64,000 bases of DNA from Macrotrachela quadricornifera (lineage: Eukaryota > Rotifera > Eurotatoria > Philodinida > Philodinidae). A program made the position numbers and the translations under genes. The first letter of the stretch is position 1. Each line of letters begins with the position of its first letter. Location: positions 203,388 to 267,387 of the forward strand of contig JAJEKB010020629.1 of assembly GCA_022393335.1 (NCBI GenBank), in the 5' to 3' direction. Positions 34,919 to 47,380 of the stretch are shown piece after piece. A model generated the notes under the pieces. The model ran no database searches and had not been told where the DNA came from. It saw only the letters and a program-made list of their open reading frames with translations.

Positions 34919-36991
34919 ATGGGCGGAAAACAAGCAAGACAGCAATTGGAATATCAAACAACACCAACAAATAGACAAGAACATTATCCAAATCATGTTC
35001 GATCTTATGCAAAATGGAATCATGCAAGTGCTCTTGTTAGTAATAATATTCAACGTTCTGCTACTGAACAAATAAAAAATTTTCAACGACATAATCAATT
35101 TACACCATCATCAGATTCTCCAAAATTTATTGAGGAACAATCAATACTATCATCTACACTGACTCATTCAGCAAGGAAATCAAACCAATCTGGACAAAAT
35201 ATTCCCAAATCCAAACTTCGTCCAAGAAAAAGTCGATCAACTGAAGATTTATCAAATTCAAATAATATTATTACAGCTGCACAATTATTACATAACGCAC
35301 CTAAACGAAGACAAATGTATTCAACATCTTCTCAAATGTCTCAAGAATCACATAAAAGTCACCATAGTCATAAATCAAGATCAAGCACAAATAGTAACCA
35401 AGTATCTACTTCAAAAAATAAAAGAAAAGAAATTCCACAAAATCTTGAACTCGTTTTAATATGGTCAAATGAATTACAAGTAAATTATTTGAATATTATA
35501 CAGAAAATAAATCAAATCAAATTTCAGTCGAGAAATAAGAAGTTTATTTAAAATTTCTCTTTTCGATTATTATTTTATCAAACAAAAAAAAAAGGTTCTT
35601 GAATTATAATGAGAAAATATTGACTTGATTAATGTCTCGCTGCTACTCAATTCCATTCGTCTTCCTACGATAATTATCATTTGATAAAGATAGAATTCAA
35701 GTTACTCACTATCACAAATGAAAATATAACCATAGAAAGTTATTGAAGAAAATTTCTTCTCTTTTTTTTTTGATTTATCACTATTAAATTGATTTAGAAT
35801 TTTCAGATTGGAATCCTTGACTATATAAAATGAATTTTTCTGAAATAAATACAAAACAAAAATTTTAGTCTTGAAACATAAGAAAATTTCTAGAAAATCG
35901 TCTTATAAGAAATACCTTCTGATGATTACTCTAGTTGAAAAATTCATTATAAATTTTATTCTAAAAATTTTTAAACATATTCTTTTTTTATTTTTTCTAT
36001 AGAATGCTCGTGAAATTGGTAAAGGTAATTTTGGTACTGTTTATCATGCTTTATATAAAAATAATCGTGATGTTGCAATAAAAACATTAAATATTCAACG
36101 TGATAATTTGTCAAATAATTCTGTTAGTGAATATGATGAATATATGTATGAATTACTTCATGAAGCACATATAATGACAAAATTAAAACATCCAAATCTT
36201 TTATATATAATTGGTGTAACTTTTTTTGGTGAAAAACAACAATTAAGTTTAGTTACAGATTTTATGAAAAATGGTTCATTATTAGATTATCTTAGAAAAT
36301 CGAAAGAAAGATTTTTAAAATCAAATCATCAAATTATTACATTAAAATTAAATCATTTTGCCACACAAATATTTGAAGCAATGTTATATTTAGAAGAAAA
36401 AAGTATTATTCATCGAGATTTAGCAGCAAGAAATTGTTTAATTGGTGAAAATGATACGCTTAAAGTTGGAGATTTTGGTTTAACTACGTAAACAAATAAT
36501 AATTCTATTTTTTAATATAAAAAAAGTTTTTTTTTTTTTAATTCTAGTTTGACTGATTGTGGGTTATATAAAGGCACGTATAGTTCAATATGTGCTCCAC
36601 GTTGGACAGCACCTGAAGCTATATTTTCATCAAAATATTCTTCACGTTCAGATGTTTGGAGTTATGTATGTAAAATTTTTATTTTATTTTATTTTTTCTC
36701 TATTTATTTTTTATCTTATTATAATAGGGTATAACTCTTTGGGAAATATATTCATTGGGTGAACGACCTTTTGGTAATATAAATAATGCTCTTATTTATG
36801 GTATTTTAAAAGATTCTTCAGAAAATCTTAGTAATTATCTTCCAAAACCACAACAATTTGGTTCTGATGAAACATATACACATATTATTCTTCCTTGTTT
36901 AACATATAATGTTGCACTTCGACCACGTTTTCGTGATTTAAAAGAACGACTTTTAACTATTCTTGCCAATAGAACTTCAAAAAACTACTAA
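34919..36991 (+). CDS. non-receptor tyrosine kinase without SH2/SH3 domains
   Basis: Exons 34919-35479, 36003-36487, 36548-36665 and 36728-36991 join in frame to 475 residues. The C-terminal 290 residues are a complete kinase: glycine loop GKGNFGTVY, lysine in DVAIK, helix C glutamate in HEAHIM, catalytic loop HRDLAARN (tyrosine-kinase type, as in Src/Tec/Csk), DFG, activation-loop tyrosines, and WTAPEA. All catalytic residues are present, so it should be active. The first 187 residues are Ser/Gln/Lys-rich and look disordered, with a KLRPRKSRSTEDLS segment; no SH2 or SH3 fold is visible. The protein starts MGGKQA, so Gly2 could be myristoylated for membrane attachment (inference). Intron 1 is about 520 bp. 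The substrate is unknown. Confidence 0.88.
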
Positions 36992-37598
36992 TATTTAAAA
37001 AAGAAACAATATTATTCATGCTGCTATATTATATTTCATATTAATTGAAGAAAGATGGTTGTACTAGTTTTTAGTTTCATATATAAAGCTTCTATATACT
37101 GTCTAATATAGATGTTTGTATTGTGTGTACAGTGGAGATGGATCAAGAAAATAATTTTAAAAAAAGAAATAAAAAAATTTCTTTCTTGTTCTGTTTTGCA
37201 TAATGAATTGAGATATAAATAAAATTCTCTCGTAAGTGATACTATTATTGAAAATATTTTCAAAACTGTTTAATATATCAGCTTCATTCAATCGTTTGAA
37301 ATTTCATCAAATATAAAATACCAACAACAAAATAGGTCGATAGAAATGAACCAAAGGATGCGATAAACTACATTTGTATACTATATACAATGATAAATGT
37401 AGTTTATCCTTAATAGTGTTAGCCAATCTGATTATATGCCGTGCAAAGGGAAAAGAAAGTATACTTCTGTAGTTTTGAAGTACTGAGATGTATGTTTTCC
37501 CTCTCTAATAGTCAATTGTGATACATCACATTTCTAATGAACGTTAGCAACCTTCAATAGAACTTCCTCAATAGAAACAAATCTATTTATAGTATATC

Positions 37599-37941
37599 AA
37601 AAGTTCGTAGTCTGGTGTTATTTAGCCGTATAGTAAGTTTTAAGAAATTTTGTTTCTATATAGTATGGAAGAGAAAAGAATACTATTTTTTTATACTATT
37701 TGATCATACATCAACTAACTGAATAAGAATAAAATTTCGATAAGATCTGTTTGTTCTCATGTATTATGATAACATGGATGCCAGTGAGTATTTTTTAAAT
37801 AAATTTTGATAGAAACAGGATAGAGAACTATGATTTTCATCGTTAGAAAAAGGAAGCGAAGATGCATCGAATCATATATAATAGAAACAAAGTTTCTTAA
37901 AGCTAACTATACGGCTAAGCAATACCAGATTACGAACTTTT
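37599..37941. repeat. MITE with about 70-bp terminal inverted repeats
   Basis: The left end reads AAAAGTTCGTAGTCTGGTGT, then TAGCCGTATAGT and AAGAAATTTTGTTTCTAT. The right end reverse complement is AAAAGTTCGTAATCTGGTAT, TAGCCGTATAGT and AAGAAACTTTGTTTCTAT. The ends match over about 65-70 bp with few changes; the 200-bp centre is non-coding. No clear target duplication is seen. Confidence 0.85.
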
Positions 37942-38617
37942 GGTACGTCCTAATTATCTAATACTAAAATATATAAAGAAAAAAACGTCAAAACTTTATA
38001 TTCAATGTATGTTTTTTATCGAAGAAGTTATGCTTCTATCAGTAGTCTGATTTTTTGAAATAGATTAATATTAAAAAAAAACAAGTTCAAAGAGTTAATT
38101 AGTGTAGAGCGTACTAAAATGAAAGCAAATAGGTTAATCACTATTGACGATATACCTTTATTGAAAAGTTCCAAAATATACGATATAAGTCTATACAACT
38201 CTTCAGGTAGACAATGCGATCTTTATTTTGTTTAAATATAAAGATTGATAAAATTATTTTAAAAAATTTAAGAATGAACTCAAAAAGGAAATAATATGAC
38301 TAATTGACTTACAAAATATTGTGCAATTACATTGATAATCACTATTAAAAACAAAAACAAATCTTTTTCGTCAATCTTGCAGCAAAATGTGTATAGGTAA
38401 AAATCATTCATTCTCGTTTCAAAAGACATTTATTTTCAAATATCTATAGCAAAAAAGAAGTAACCTATATCGTAATTTTTTTATTCTAATAAACTTTTGC
38501 TTTTCGTTTACATTTTTTACTAAAAATTCTTCTGATTATCGAAAAGAAATGTACATGTCATCTAAAATCGCATTACATAATTCAATTTAAGGAAATGTGG
38601 AAATACAATAAATTATT

Positions 38618-39071
38618 GATAAGATCGCAGAATTAATTTTCGATTCTGATGCGATATTATTTACAAATGGTGTCGGCATGGAAGTAAGCAGTGGTCTTGG
38701 AATATTTCGAAGAAAAACAGCTACTATTTAGCCACCTTTATTAGACCATCTAAAATTGAATTATACTCACATCTGTAATCAAATTTGGTTTTGAAAAACT
38801 ACAAGGAAATAGTGAACTATATGATACAGCTAATGTTGCACATGCATTTTGGTCATATGAATATAATCATTTCATAAAAAGTATTCCTCATCAAGGATAT
38901 GTCATTGCTAAAAAATGGAGTCAATTGAATAATATAAAATTTGCATTTAGTTATACTAGTAATATCGATGGACATTGGAGAAAATCAGATTGGAATGATT
39001 TGTCAATAGTTGAATGTCATGGTTCTGTTGATTATATACAATATATTAATAATTGTGGTGAATATGTCTGA
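38618..39071 (+). pseudogene. decayed SIR2/sirtuin-like gene
   Basis: The first part encodes AELIFDSDAILFTNGVGMEV then SSGLGIFRR, the Rossmann start of sirtuins (normally a TGAGxSxxSGIPDFR-type motif), and then hits a stop. About 130 bp later an open part resumes: HAFWSYEYNHF, IPHQGYVIAKKW, YTSNIDGHWRK and VECHGSVDYIQY, matching the TQNID and HG catalytic region of NAD-dependent deacylases. The GAG motif is altered, stops and frame changes separate the parts, and the C-terminal half is missing. It is a dead copy; no intact parent is in the window. Confidence 0.8.
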
Positions 39072-40104
39072 CCGATAAATGATCTATTAAAATTGAATAG
39101 ACGTTTGAAGAAATTTCATGAAATATACTTTTTCTCACTTAGGGGAAGAATTTTTGAATTTATTGAACGAATTTTGGTTTACTCATGTGTTTTTATAATT
39201 TCTTTTTCTTTTTCATTAAATATCTTCTAGAAATATCGGCATTTTTTTGGAATATTATCACTACTTGTCATCGCTTCTCTACATATAATGATCTATTTTA
39301 TTTCAGTATGAATATAAAATGAAAAAGCTTTCGATTTTAAATCGAAATGGGCTTTTGAGAATTTAAAAATCATATCATAGAATTATCCACATATATCTTT
39401 TATTGTTAGTAATGTGCGGCCCTTAAGCTTCTTTAGAATTCTCATGGTATATAATAAACCTTGAAAGTCTAAATATTCCAAGACTTCGCATTGTTGAAGA
39501 TAAGATTTGTACATGAATTATTCTATGATATAATTCAAAAGTATTTCCTATCACACCATGCACGAAAATTCGAGCTACCTTATAGATATCTGTTGGTCGT
39601 CAAGAAAAGGTTTTTTTTCTAATAGAATAGAACCTCATCTTATGATTCTTAAACCCTAATAATGAGCATGTGTCAAATGTTTGACTCTCTCGCTTTCCAA
39701 AGACCAGTAACAATTTCTTAATTAACTATTGAAACAGAATCTTAAAGATCTGCTATTTAAAGTGAATAATTTTTTCGAAATCGTAACAAAATTTTCTATG
39801 CAATACTTAGCGCCATCTGTGAAGACATAAATATTTGTAAAAAAATAATTCTCTTTGTAAAATTTACTTACAAAATTGTTAAATTTTATAAAATAAATAA
39901 ATAAAATTTTTTCAACATAGATAGTAAAAGATTTCTTAATAGAATATACGTATTGGTTGTAATACGATAAAATGCTAATAAACATTATTTATGACATTGA
40001 CTACATGGTTTCGTCTATAAAGAACATCGAAATTTAAATTAAAGTAAAGTTTTTTTGAACAAATTATTTTATTAAAATATAAATTTATTTACTATAAATT
40101 GCAG

Positions 40105-42384
40105 ATGTCATTATTTCATACGAATTTTTTCCTATTCTTATCCTTATTGTTGATTATTCAAGGAGCTGCAAAGACATACATTGAAAAACAAAATGTAAAT
40201 TTTATTTTTGATAATTTTTTAATAATAATTATATTTAAATTTTTAGGTAACAATATATGTAAACAAAGTTGGTCCTTATTCCAATCCTCAAGAAACATAC
40301 CATTATTATTCACTTCCTGTTTGTCGCCCATCAAAAGTAATAAAAAAACTTGTTTTTTATTTTTGATTTCAAAATATATTTCTTATATAAAAATAGATTG
40401 TTTCAAAAGATCTTACACTTGGCGAGGTTCTTTCAGGTGATCGAATGGCGCATTCATTATATGAAATTAATTTCAATGGTTAAAAATTTTTATTTTTTTT
40501 ATTAAATAAAATTTTTAAAAAAATGAATTCGTTTTTTCTTAGAGGATATTGCTTCGAAACAGTTATGTGCATTAACATTAAAATCTGATGATATTAATGC
40601 ATTACGATTAGCAATTGAAGAACATTATTATTTTGAATTTGTTGTCGATGATATTCCAATTCGTGGTTTTGTTGGACAAGTTGAAGAGACAAATTTATTT
40701 CCACATAATCATCATATTTATTTATATACACACCATCATTTTGATTTTCATATTAATGATAAACAAGTAAATTAATAATTATGTAGAATTGACATTATTC
40801 ATTCTTATTATTAATTTAGATTATTTATGTAAATATAAGTACAAAAGAACAACCACCAATATCTTTAGATGATGAAACATTAACATTGATGAATATTGAA
40901 TATACTTATTCAGCTAAATGGCATCCAACTGAGTAAAAAAAATTCGATTATTTAAAATTAATATTAATCTTTTTTTTGTTTATATTAAAGTACATTATAT
41001 AAAGATCGAGCAAAATATATAACGAATACAGGATTTTTTCCTAAAACATTAGAAGTATGTTTAGATTTTTTTTTTGATGATATGTTTTTATATAAATATT
41101 TATTATTTAGATACATTGGCTATCAATTATTAATTCAATGGTTCTCGTTTTTCTACTGATTGGTGTTGTTGTTATTCTTCTTGTAAGTATTTTTTTTTAT
41201 AACTGAAGTTTTCTGTAAAATATTTGTTTAGTCTCGTATATTAAAAAACGATTTAAATCGAATTGGTGATGATGAGGATGATGTTTCAGTTGGAGAAGAA
41301 AATGGTTGGAAAATAATTCATACAGATGTTTTTCGTTTTCCTCAATATCGTGAATTATTTAGTTCAATAATTGGTGTTGGTTGTCAATTTTTATCTATAT
41401 TTGGTGGAATACTTTTATTTGCATTTTGTGGAATGTTTACTGTTCATCGTCATGGATCATTAATAGCATCAGGTGTTATATTATATGCATTCACATCATG
41501 TGTTGCAGGTTTTATGAGTGGTAGAATGTATCGACAATTACAAGGTGAATATTGGTCATGGAATATTATTTTAACAGCAAATCTATTTACTATTCCATTT
41601 TTTGTTATTTGGTGTATAATAAATACATTTGCATGGACACATGGAACAACTCAAGCATTACCATATACAACCGTACTTATTCTTGCTTTTATGTGGCTTT
41701 TTGGTAAGAAAAAAACTATAATTTTAGTTAAAAGATAAATTATGTTCTTTTTTTTTTAAATTCTATTGATTTTAGTTGGTTTTCCATTGACAGTATTAGG
41801 TGGAATATTTGGTAAAAATTATTCATCAAATTTTGATGCTCCATGTCGAACAAAAAATATTGCACGTGAAATTCCTGAAGTACCATGGTATCGATCAAAT
41901 TTATTTCGAACATTTGTTGGAGGTCTTTTACCATTCTCAGCAATAAGTGTAGAACTTTATTATATATTTGCTACATTTTGGGGTCGAGAACAATATATGT
42001 TGTATGGAATATTAGCAATTGTGTTTTTAATATTACTTTCTGTAACAGCATGTATATCAATAGCATTAACTTATTTTCAACTAGCTTCAGAAGATTACCA
42101 ATGGTGGTGGCAATCGATTATTAGCTCTGGGTAAGTTTTAATGAATTTTGTTTTTATTTATTATTTTAAATTAAATATTTAGATCAACTGGTTTATTTGT
42201 ATTTTTATATGCTATATTTTTTTACTCATACCGATCAAAAATGAGTGGAGCACTGCAAACATTACAATTTTTTGGTTATACTTTATTAGGTTGTTATGTA
42301 TTTTTTTTAATGCTTGGCACTGTAGGATTTTTCTCTTCACTTCGATTTATTCGATATATTTATATTAATATTAAAATGGACTAA
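40105..42384 (+). CDS. TM9SF1: transmembrane 9 superfamily member 1
   Basis: Ten exons (40105-40194, 40247-40336, 40397-40478, 40543-40766, 40820-40932, 40991-41054, 41111-41182, 41232-41703, 41776-42130, 42183-42384) join in frame to 587 residues; human TM9SF1 has 606. A signal peptide (1-24) precedes the luminal domain, which includes [17 protein letters not shown] and [17 protein letters not shown]. The junction [16 protein letters not shown] and the segments [42 protein letters not shown] and [15 protein letters not shown] are family hallmarks. Nine membrane helices follow. The C terminus [13 protein letters not shown] matches the KxD Golgi-retention end of nonaspanins. The protein works in Golgi/endosomal sorting and has been linked to autophagy. 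Start 40105 is the first ATG of the signal peptide. Confidence 0.97.
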
Positions 42385-43277
42385 TTATATCGAGGTTGTC
42401 GTATAACTGAACAATCATATTTAATTTTGTCTTTCTTTATATTCTTTTCTTTAACTTGAAAAATAAAGAATAAGTGATTATATTTCAATGTTCGGCTGTT
42501 TGTATTCAAGTCGAATTTTTTTTTTTAATTCATTATTAATATCTTTTTTGTTTTGCGTTACTCATTCGAAATAAATATACATTAGGATAAAATTGATGAA
42601 TTAAAATTTTTTGAATGATATTTACACATTTTAAATATAATGCAATGATTATTTCTCTTTGTTTTTTTTATTTTTGTCATAAGACAAATGAAGAATGACT
42701 TAAAATCTAGATAAATCTACTTTCGCCGCGGTAGTATAATGGTAGTACATCCGGTTGTGGTCCGGATAACGCAGGTTCGATTCCTGCCCGTGGCATATGA
42801 ATTTTTTTCTTAAAAAGTTTTGCAGAACAGAAAAAAATATTCTTCTTTTATCGTGGAAAGCAACATAGCGACATCTATGAATCGTCGTCCGACGTCGATA
42901 GATATAATACTTGGTATGCGTACCGTACAAATACATTAATACATTTTAGTAGTTATCTGATTGGTTCATATTGGAAAGTCAGTCATATTTCTAGATTCAG
43001 TATCATTGATTAGCATATCTTTTGCTGCTCTTTCTTTTTAACAAAAAAGTTGCTATGGTTTTTTTATTATCCTCTTGTGTCTCTCAATTTATATTTGTTA
43101 TTAAAAAAAAAGATACAAAAAATTTTCACTATTTTCGTACCGAAGAGCATAATGAAAATAAAATAATTTTATCAAAAAAAAAATTAGAAAATTGTTTTAT
43201 CAATAACTTTGAACCGGTCATTAAATGATTTATCGGAACATTGGATGGCAAAGCATCAAATATTAAAATGAACGTGC
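42385..43277. other. TM9SF1 3' region, tRNA flanks and spacer
   Basis: The TM9SF1 3' UTR is on the left (AATAAAGAATAA near 42462). After the tRNA gene, about 50 bp (TTGCAGAACAGAAAAAA region) match the downstream flanks of the other two tRNA-His copies. The remainder is AT-rich without a gene. Confidence 0.5.
42725..42795 (+). tRNA. tRNA-His (GTG), copy 1
   Basis: 71 nt including discriminator A. The acceptor stem GCCGCGG pairs with CCGTGGC, the anticodon stem is TCCGG/CCGGA around loop TTGTGGT (anticodon GTG), and the T arm contains GGTTCGATTCC. There is no intron and CCA is not encoded. The G-1 residue needed by histidyl-tRNA synthetase is not in the DNA (C precedes) and is added by Thg1 in eukaryotes. 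Anticodon GUG makes this tRNA a queuosine substrate of QTRT1. A T-rich stretch just downstream can serve as Pol III terminator. Three copies in the window are identical. Confidence 0.97.
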
Positions 43278-44922
43278 TTAACCCTTTGAGGGCGATGCCC
43301 GTATATATACGGGCTCAAAATTTGAGTAGTTTAATAAAGGAATTATTCACTAGTTTCATCTCTAGTATATAGCAACGATGTAATACAGCTCACTAATGGC
43401 ATTTTATAAGCGTTAGGGTAACATCTTTCGTATGATACCATCAATGATTCATATGAAATCAATCACTTTATTTAGTATTCGCGAATCTTCTGTTGAAGTA
43501 GTATAAATAGGAGGTACCTTTGTCCCTAAATAATACACGACAGTTCATTAAGGTCATACTGAAGGAGACATGTTAGCAACAATAGTTTTTACTGATCAAC
43601 TTTATACGTTATTATCATTCTTTTTTACATTTTGTATTCGTTCTGGTTAATAATGGCAACTGGTAGTTTAACTGATTCAGATGTTACTGAGATTTTTCAA
43701 ACTCTGAATTAGATGATCATTTCGATATTGATTCATCTTGCGATTTTGATGAAGAATCGAGCAGCGAAGATGAAGAACAGAATATAGAAAGATCTTTTAG
43801 AGAGCGAACATGAAGAGTGGAATGGTTCGAACCAAAAACATTTACATTTGACTCAAGTAAATCCGATATCAAATCACATTTGCCAAAAACTGTTGAAAAT
43901 AGACCAGTAGATTATTTCCATATAATATTTGATCACAGTCTGATACGAAAAGTAGTTGAGGAAACAAACAAGTAGCATTTCTATACACTGGAACACAAAA
44001 ATTTACCTGAAATGTATACATTTTTTGCAATTTATATGCTAATGGCTCATATAAAAAAAAGTCGAATGAAAGACTACTGATCTACTGACCCTTTGATTTC
44101 TACACCTATGTTTGCAGATATCATGAGTAGAGACAGATTTATTCTACTTCTATGATTTCTGCACTTCAATGGCAACGAATACCAATCATCGAGAATAAAC
44201 TATATACGGTCAAGCCAATAATTACTTATTTACGTGAAAGGTTCAGAGAAATTTTCGTTCTTTATTAAGATTTATGCATTGATGAAGGCTTAATGTTGTA
44301 CAAAGGTTGACTTAGTTTCAAGCAATATATTCCATCGAAAAGGAGTACATTTGGAATAAAAATGTACACTATATGTGACGTTTATACTGGAATAATTTTA
44401 GACTTAATTACATACATGGGAGTGACCACTGACATAAGAAGATTTTCAGATGTCGGAATTTTTGGTTCAATTGTTATGACTTTGATGCAACCTTACTTCG
44501 ATAAAGGTCATAACTTGTTCCTAGATAATTGGTTCACCAGTCTTGCACTTTTTGAAACGTTACATGTAAGGTCAACCTGTGCATGTGGTTCTGTAAGAGT
44601 AAACAGGGCTGATTTACCTAGATCTGAAGATAAAATTCAGAATGATCGACAGGTTTATAAAAGTATGAATAATATACCAGTACTGGAATGGTGTGATAAA
44701 AGAGAAGTTACAATGCTATCTATTATCCATCGACCACATATGAAATTTACTGGAAGAACTGATCCAAAAACTGAAACACGAATTCAAAAATCGGTTTCAA
44801 TAATATATTACAATTCTAAGAGAGGAACAATTGATAAGGTTTACATGCAAATCAGTTTTTCTCAATATATAAGAAAATCTGTAAAATGGTATAGAAAATT
44901 ATTTTCCACTCCTCGTGATTGA
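43278..44922 (+). mobile_element. degenerate piggyBac transposon
   Basis: TTAA, the piggyBac target site, is followed by a terminal motif CCCTTTGAGGGCG and a palindrome GCCCGTATATATACGGGC. A transposase-like frame starts at 43653 but is broken by frameshifts and stops. It has an acidic N terminus (EESSSEDEEQ), then WFEPKTFTFD, DEGLMLYKG, and an open 186-residue part from 44362 with LFLDNWFTSLALFETL, which carries the second catalytic Asp. The Cys-rich C-terminal domain is not recognisable and I find no matching right terminal repeat, so the right end is unknown. The copy is inactive. Confidence 0.85.
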
Positions 44923-47380
44923 TAAGCATTATATGCATTTGCTGACTCTAACAAAAATTCTTACTAATATAGAGAACGAATATCTAGATGGTCTGATAGT
45001 TACAGTTTCTAAACGAAAAGTGATACTTTATTATTTTCATTACATTTCTCTAAGGAACAGTTGAAGCTGTTATGTTATCGGATCAAAAACAAAAAATGTC
45101 TGCTTCAATGAAATTTTCGACGTTTTTCCTTTTCGATATTTTTCTCTTCTACATTTTACCTTTCGGCTATTTCTACTTTTTTCCGTTCGATATTAGTCCA
45201 TTCGGTCTTTTTCCTTTCGGCCTAACGACGTCACACCAAATTTTTCTCATCTTTTCGTGTTAACCGTCCAAATAAACAATGACAATATATATTTAATGTG
45301 ATCGTTACCATAGAGACAATGGTGAATGAATTAGTGAATGAATTTCCTTTTCTCATATCCTATTTGAATTGCATGTTTTTCGTCAAAAAAAAACATTTCG
45401 TCGACAGTCTCGTGGGAGACTTTAGATTCAAGCGAACCCTTCAATTCTTGTATAGACCTGTTAATAATGATGAGATCAATCCGTTTTGCCCTCACCCTCA
45501 CCCTCAAGAGATGGTCTCCATGACTAAGCAAACCCTGTCCGCGAAAAACATAAATACCTCCTATTTTATCAAGCACGTTTTATTTTTAAATTAGTTATTC
45601 ATTAATTGAATGAAACATTTATGAAATCTAGATAAGAGAAGAAAATATCAGAACTGGTATATATTAATATTATTAACGAATACTTGCTCGATAAATTATC
45701 CAATTTTATGTGTAAAGGATACTCTTAGATACTGTGATTTGATACGATAAAATGTGGTGTAGAATTATTGAAAATATTAGACAAAGAGACAGTCATATTA
45801 AATACTTCAAAGTCTAATCTGAATTACATTCAACTAAGAAAAAAGAAAATCTTCATTAGTAATCAATTCAACCAGCTTTAAACACGATTTAATTCAATCA
45901 TGTGTAGGGCGACGGAACGTTTTGAAATTGAGTGAGGCTCAATGAAAGTTTGTTTGGTATCCTAAAATAATATTTCAAATATGTATGAAGTAATCTGAGT
46001 GAATTTCAGAACAGATTCATTTTCACTTAGTGCTTCATGCCATACTATTAGAACATTAAATTTATAGAAAAATTTCTGTGAATTTGCATGAAAAATCTTA
46101 AAAGAAACCGGTCTCTTGCTTCAATCTTCAAGAAAAAATCTGGGATTTTCTGAAAAGGCGACTTAATGGATGTTTTACGATAATCCGTAGTAGCTTTTCG
46201 AATCAAACCAAGCACTATGTATTTCTCTTACAATATCCCGAATAACAGATAAATAATTTTCTTTACAAAAGCTCATACATAATATCATGCGACAAATATT
46301 TTGTGTAACTTGCATAAATTTTGGAAGAAAATACTGAGTCAAAATTTTTAATCGAAGTTTTCTGGTTGCTCGTCTTCCCTCTTCCCATTACAGACCATAA
46401 TAACGTAGGATTCCGTCACAGACAACCTACCATGACAAACTATAGCAATTATTTCAACAGTCATCAAGTACTCTAGTATATGTATCACCCATCCTCCACA
46501 TTCTGTCGCCTATGAGTCATATGTTTCATGCTTGCAATAGAAGGGTAGTTGCACGAACTTTCCGGACAACCTAATACATTGAATCTAAAAATCAAAAACT
46601 TTTACATAATATTTTTATGGAACAAAAGAGATTTTGATAAAGAAAGTCAATATATATATATTTAAACGTCAAATAACTGTCTTTCGAATTTTTTTCGAAA
46701 ACATATTCAAAAAATGTCGAATTTTTAGTCAAAAAAACCCGATTTATAATTGCTCAATCTATCAACCACGATTATAATTTTTCTTTTTTTATCATATATT
46801 ATTAAAATTCTTACAAATAACATTGATTATTCATTAATTTAAAGTACCAGAACGATGCAAACTTCATCAAATTATCTGCCGAAAAAAATTATTTATTATT
46901 CTGTTAGAGAAAAATGTTTCTTGATATTTTTACTAGTACTATTACAATGTTAAGAAAGAGTAAATTACAACAATTCTTTTTTGTTAAAAATCTTCTTCTT
47001 CTGTCTCCAAAAGTTTTTTTTCCATGTTTCTTCTTTTTGTTTGTGATATATTTCCAAAGTTTATTTTACAATGACCACGTTTGTAGACACACTTGATATG
47101 ATAATACTAAATAGAATGTAGAAAAAAAAGATCATATTCTTAACGAGTGATAATTGAAATTACCTTAGTTCGATCTTTCTTATCTTGAAAACATGCTTCT
47201 TCTAATTTGATGTGTCTATTTTTGTGTGATTTTTCATCACGTCTACATATAGTACACACATGACTCTTAACATAATCAATATGAACAGTCCACTAAAACG
47301 GATAAGGAAAAAGACGCTTATTCTTTATTGTGTACTCTTTTGCATACCTCTTCATCATTATCATTTGGACTATTAACGAC
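44923..47380. other. accessory stretch without supported genes
   Basis: About 2.5 kb after the piggyBac frame. It includes the 15-bp minisatellite at 45116-45230 and a CCCTCACCCTCACCCTCA run near 45490. Frames at 45298-45594 and 46914-47096 show no recognisable domain. Composition is mixed, as in old transposon debris. Confidence 0.45.
45116..45230 (+). repeat. 15-bp minisatellite coding a Phe-rich pentapeptide pattern
   Basis: TTCG starts at 45116, 45132, 45162, 45186, 45201 and 45216, mostly 15 bp or a multiple apart. The open frame 45072-45263 reads through it as F-rich pentapeptides (PFDIS, PFGLF, PFGLT). Whether the frame is ever expressed is unknown; a minisatellite without function is the simpler reading. 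Confidence 0.5.

Larger units (their letters stand above)
36992..40104. other. intergenic stretch between kinase and TM9SF1
   Basis: About 3.1 kb with no intact gene. It contains an inverted-repeat element (37599-37941) and a decayed sirtuin-like gene (38618-39071). The final 1 kb before TM9SF1 is AT-rich and unremarkable. Confidence 0.55.

Noticed and set aside
42700..42936. minus-strand frame across a tRNA (also at 51845-52349)
   Set aside because: It is the translated antisense of tRNA-His; the conserved peptide simply reflects tRNA identity.
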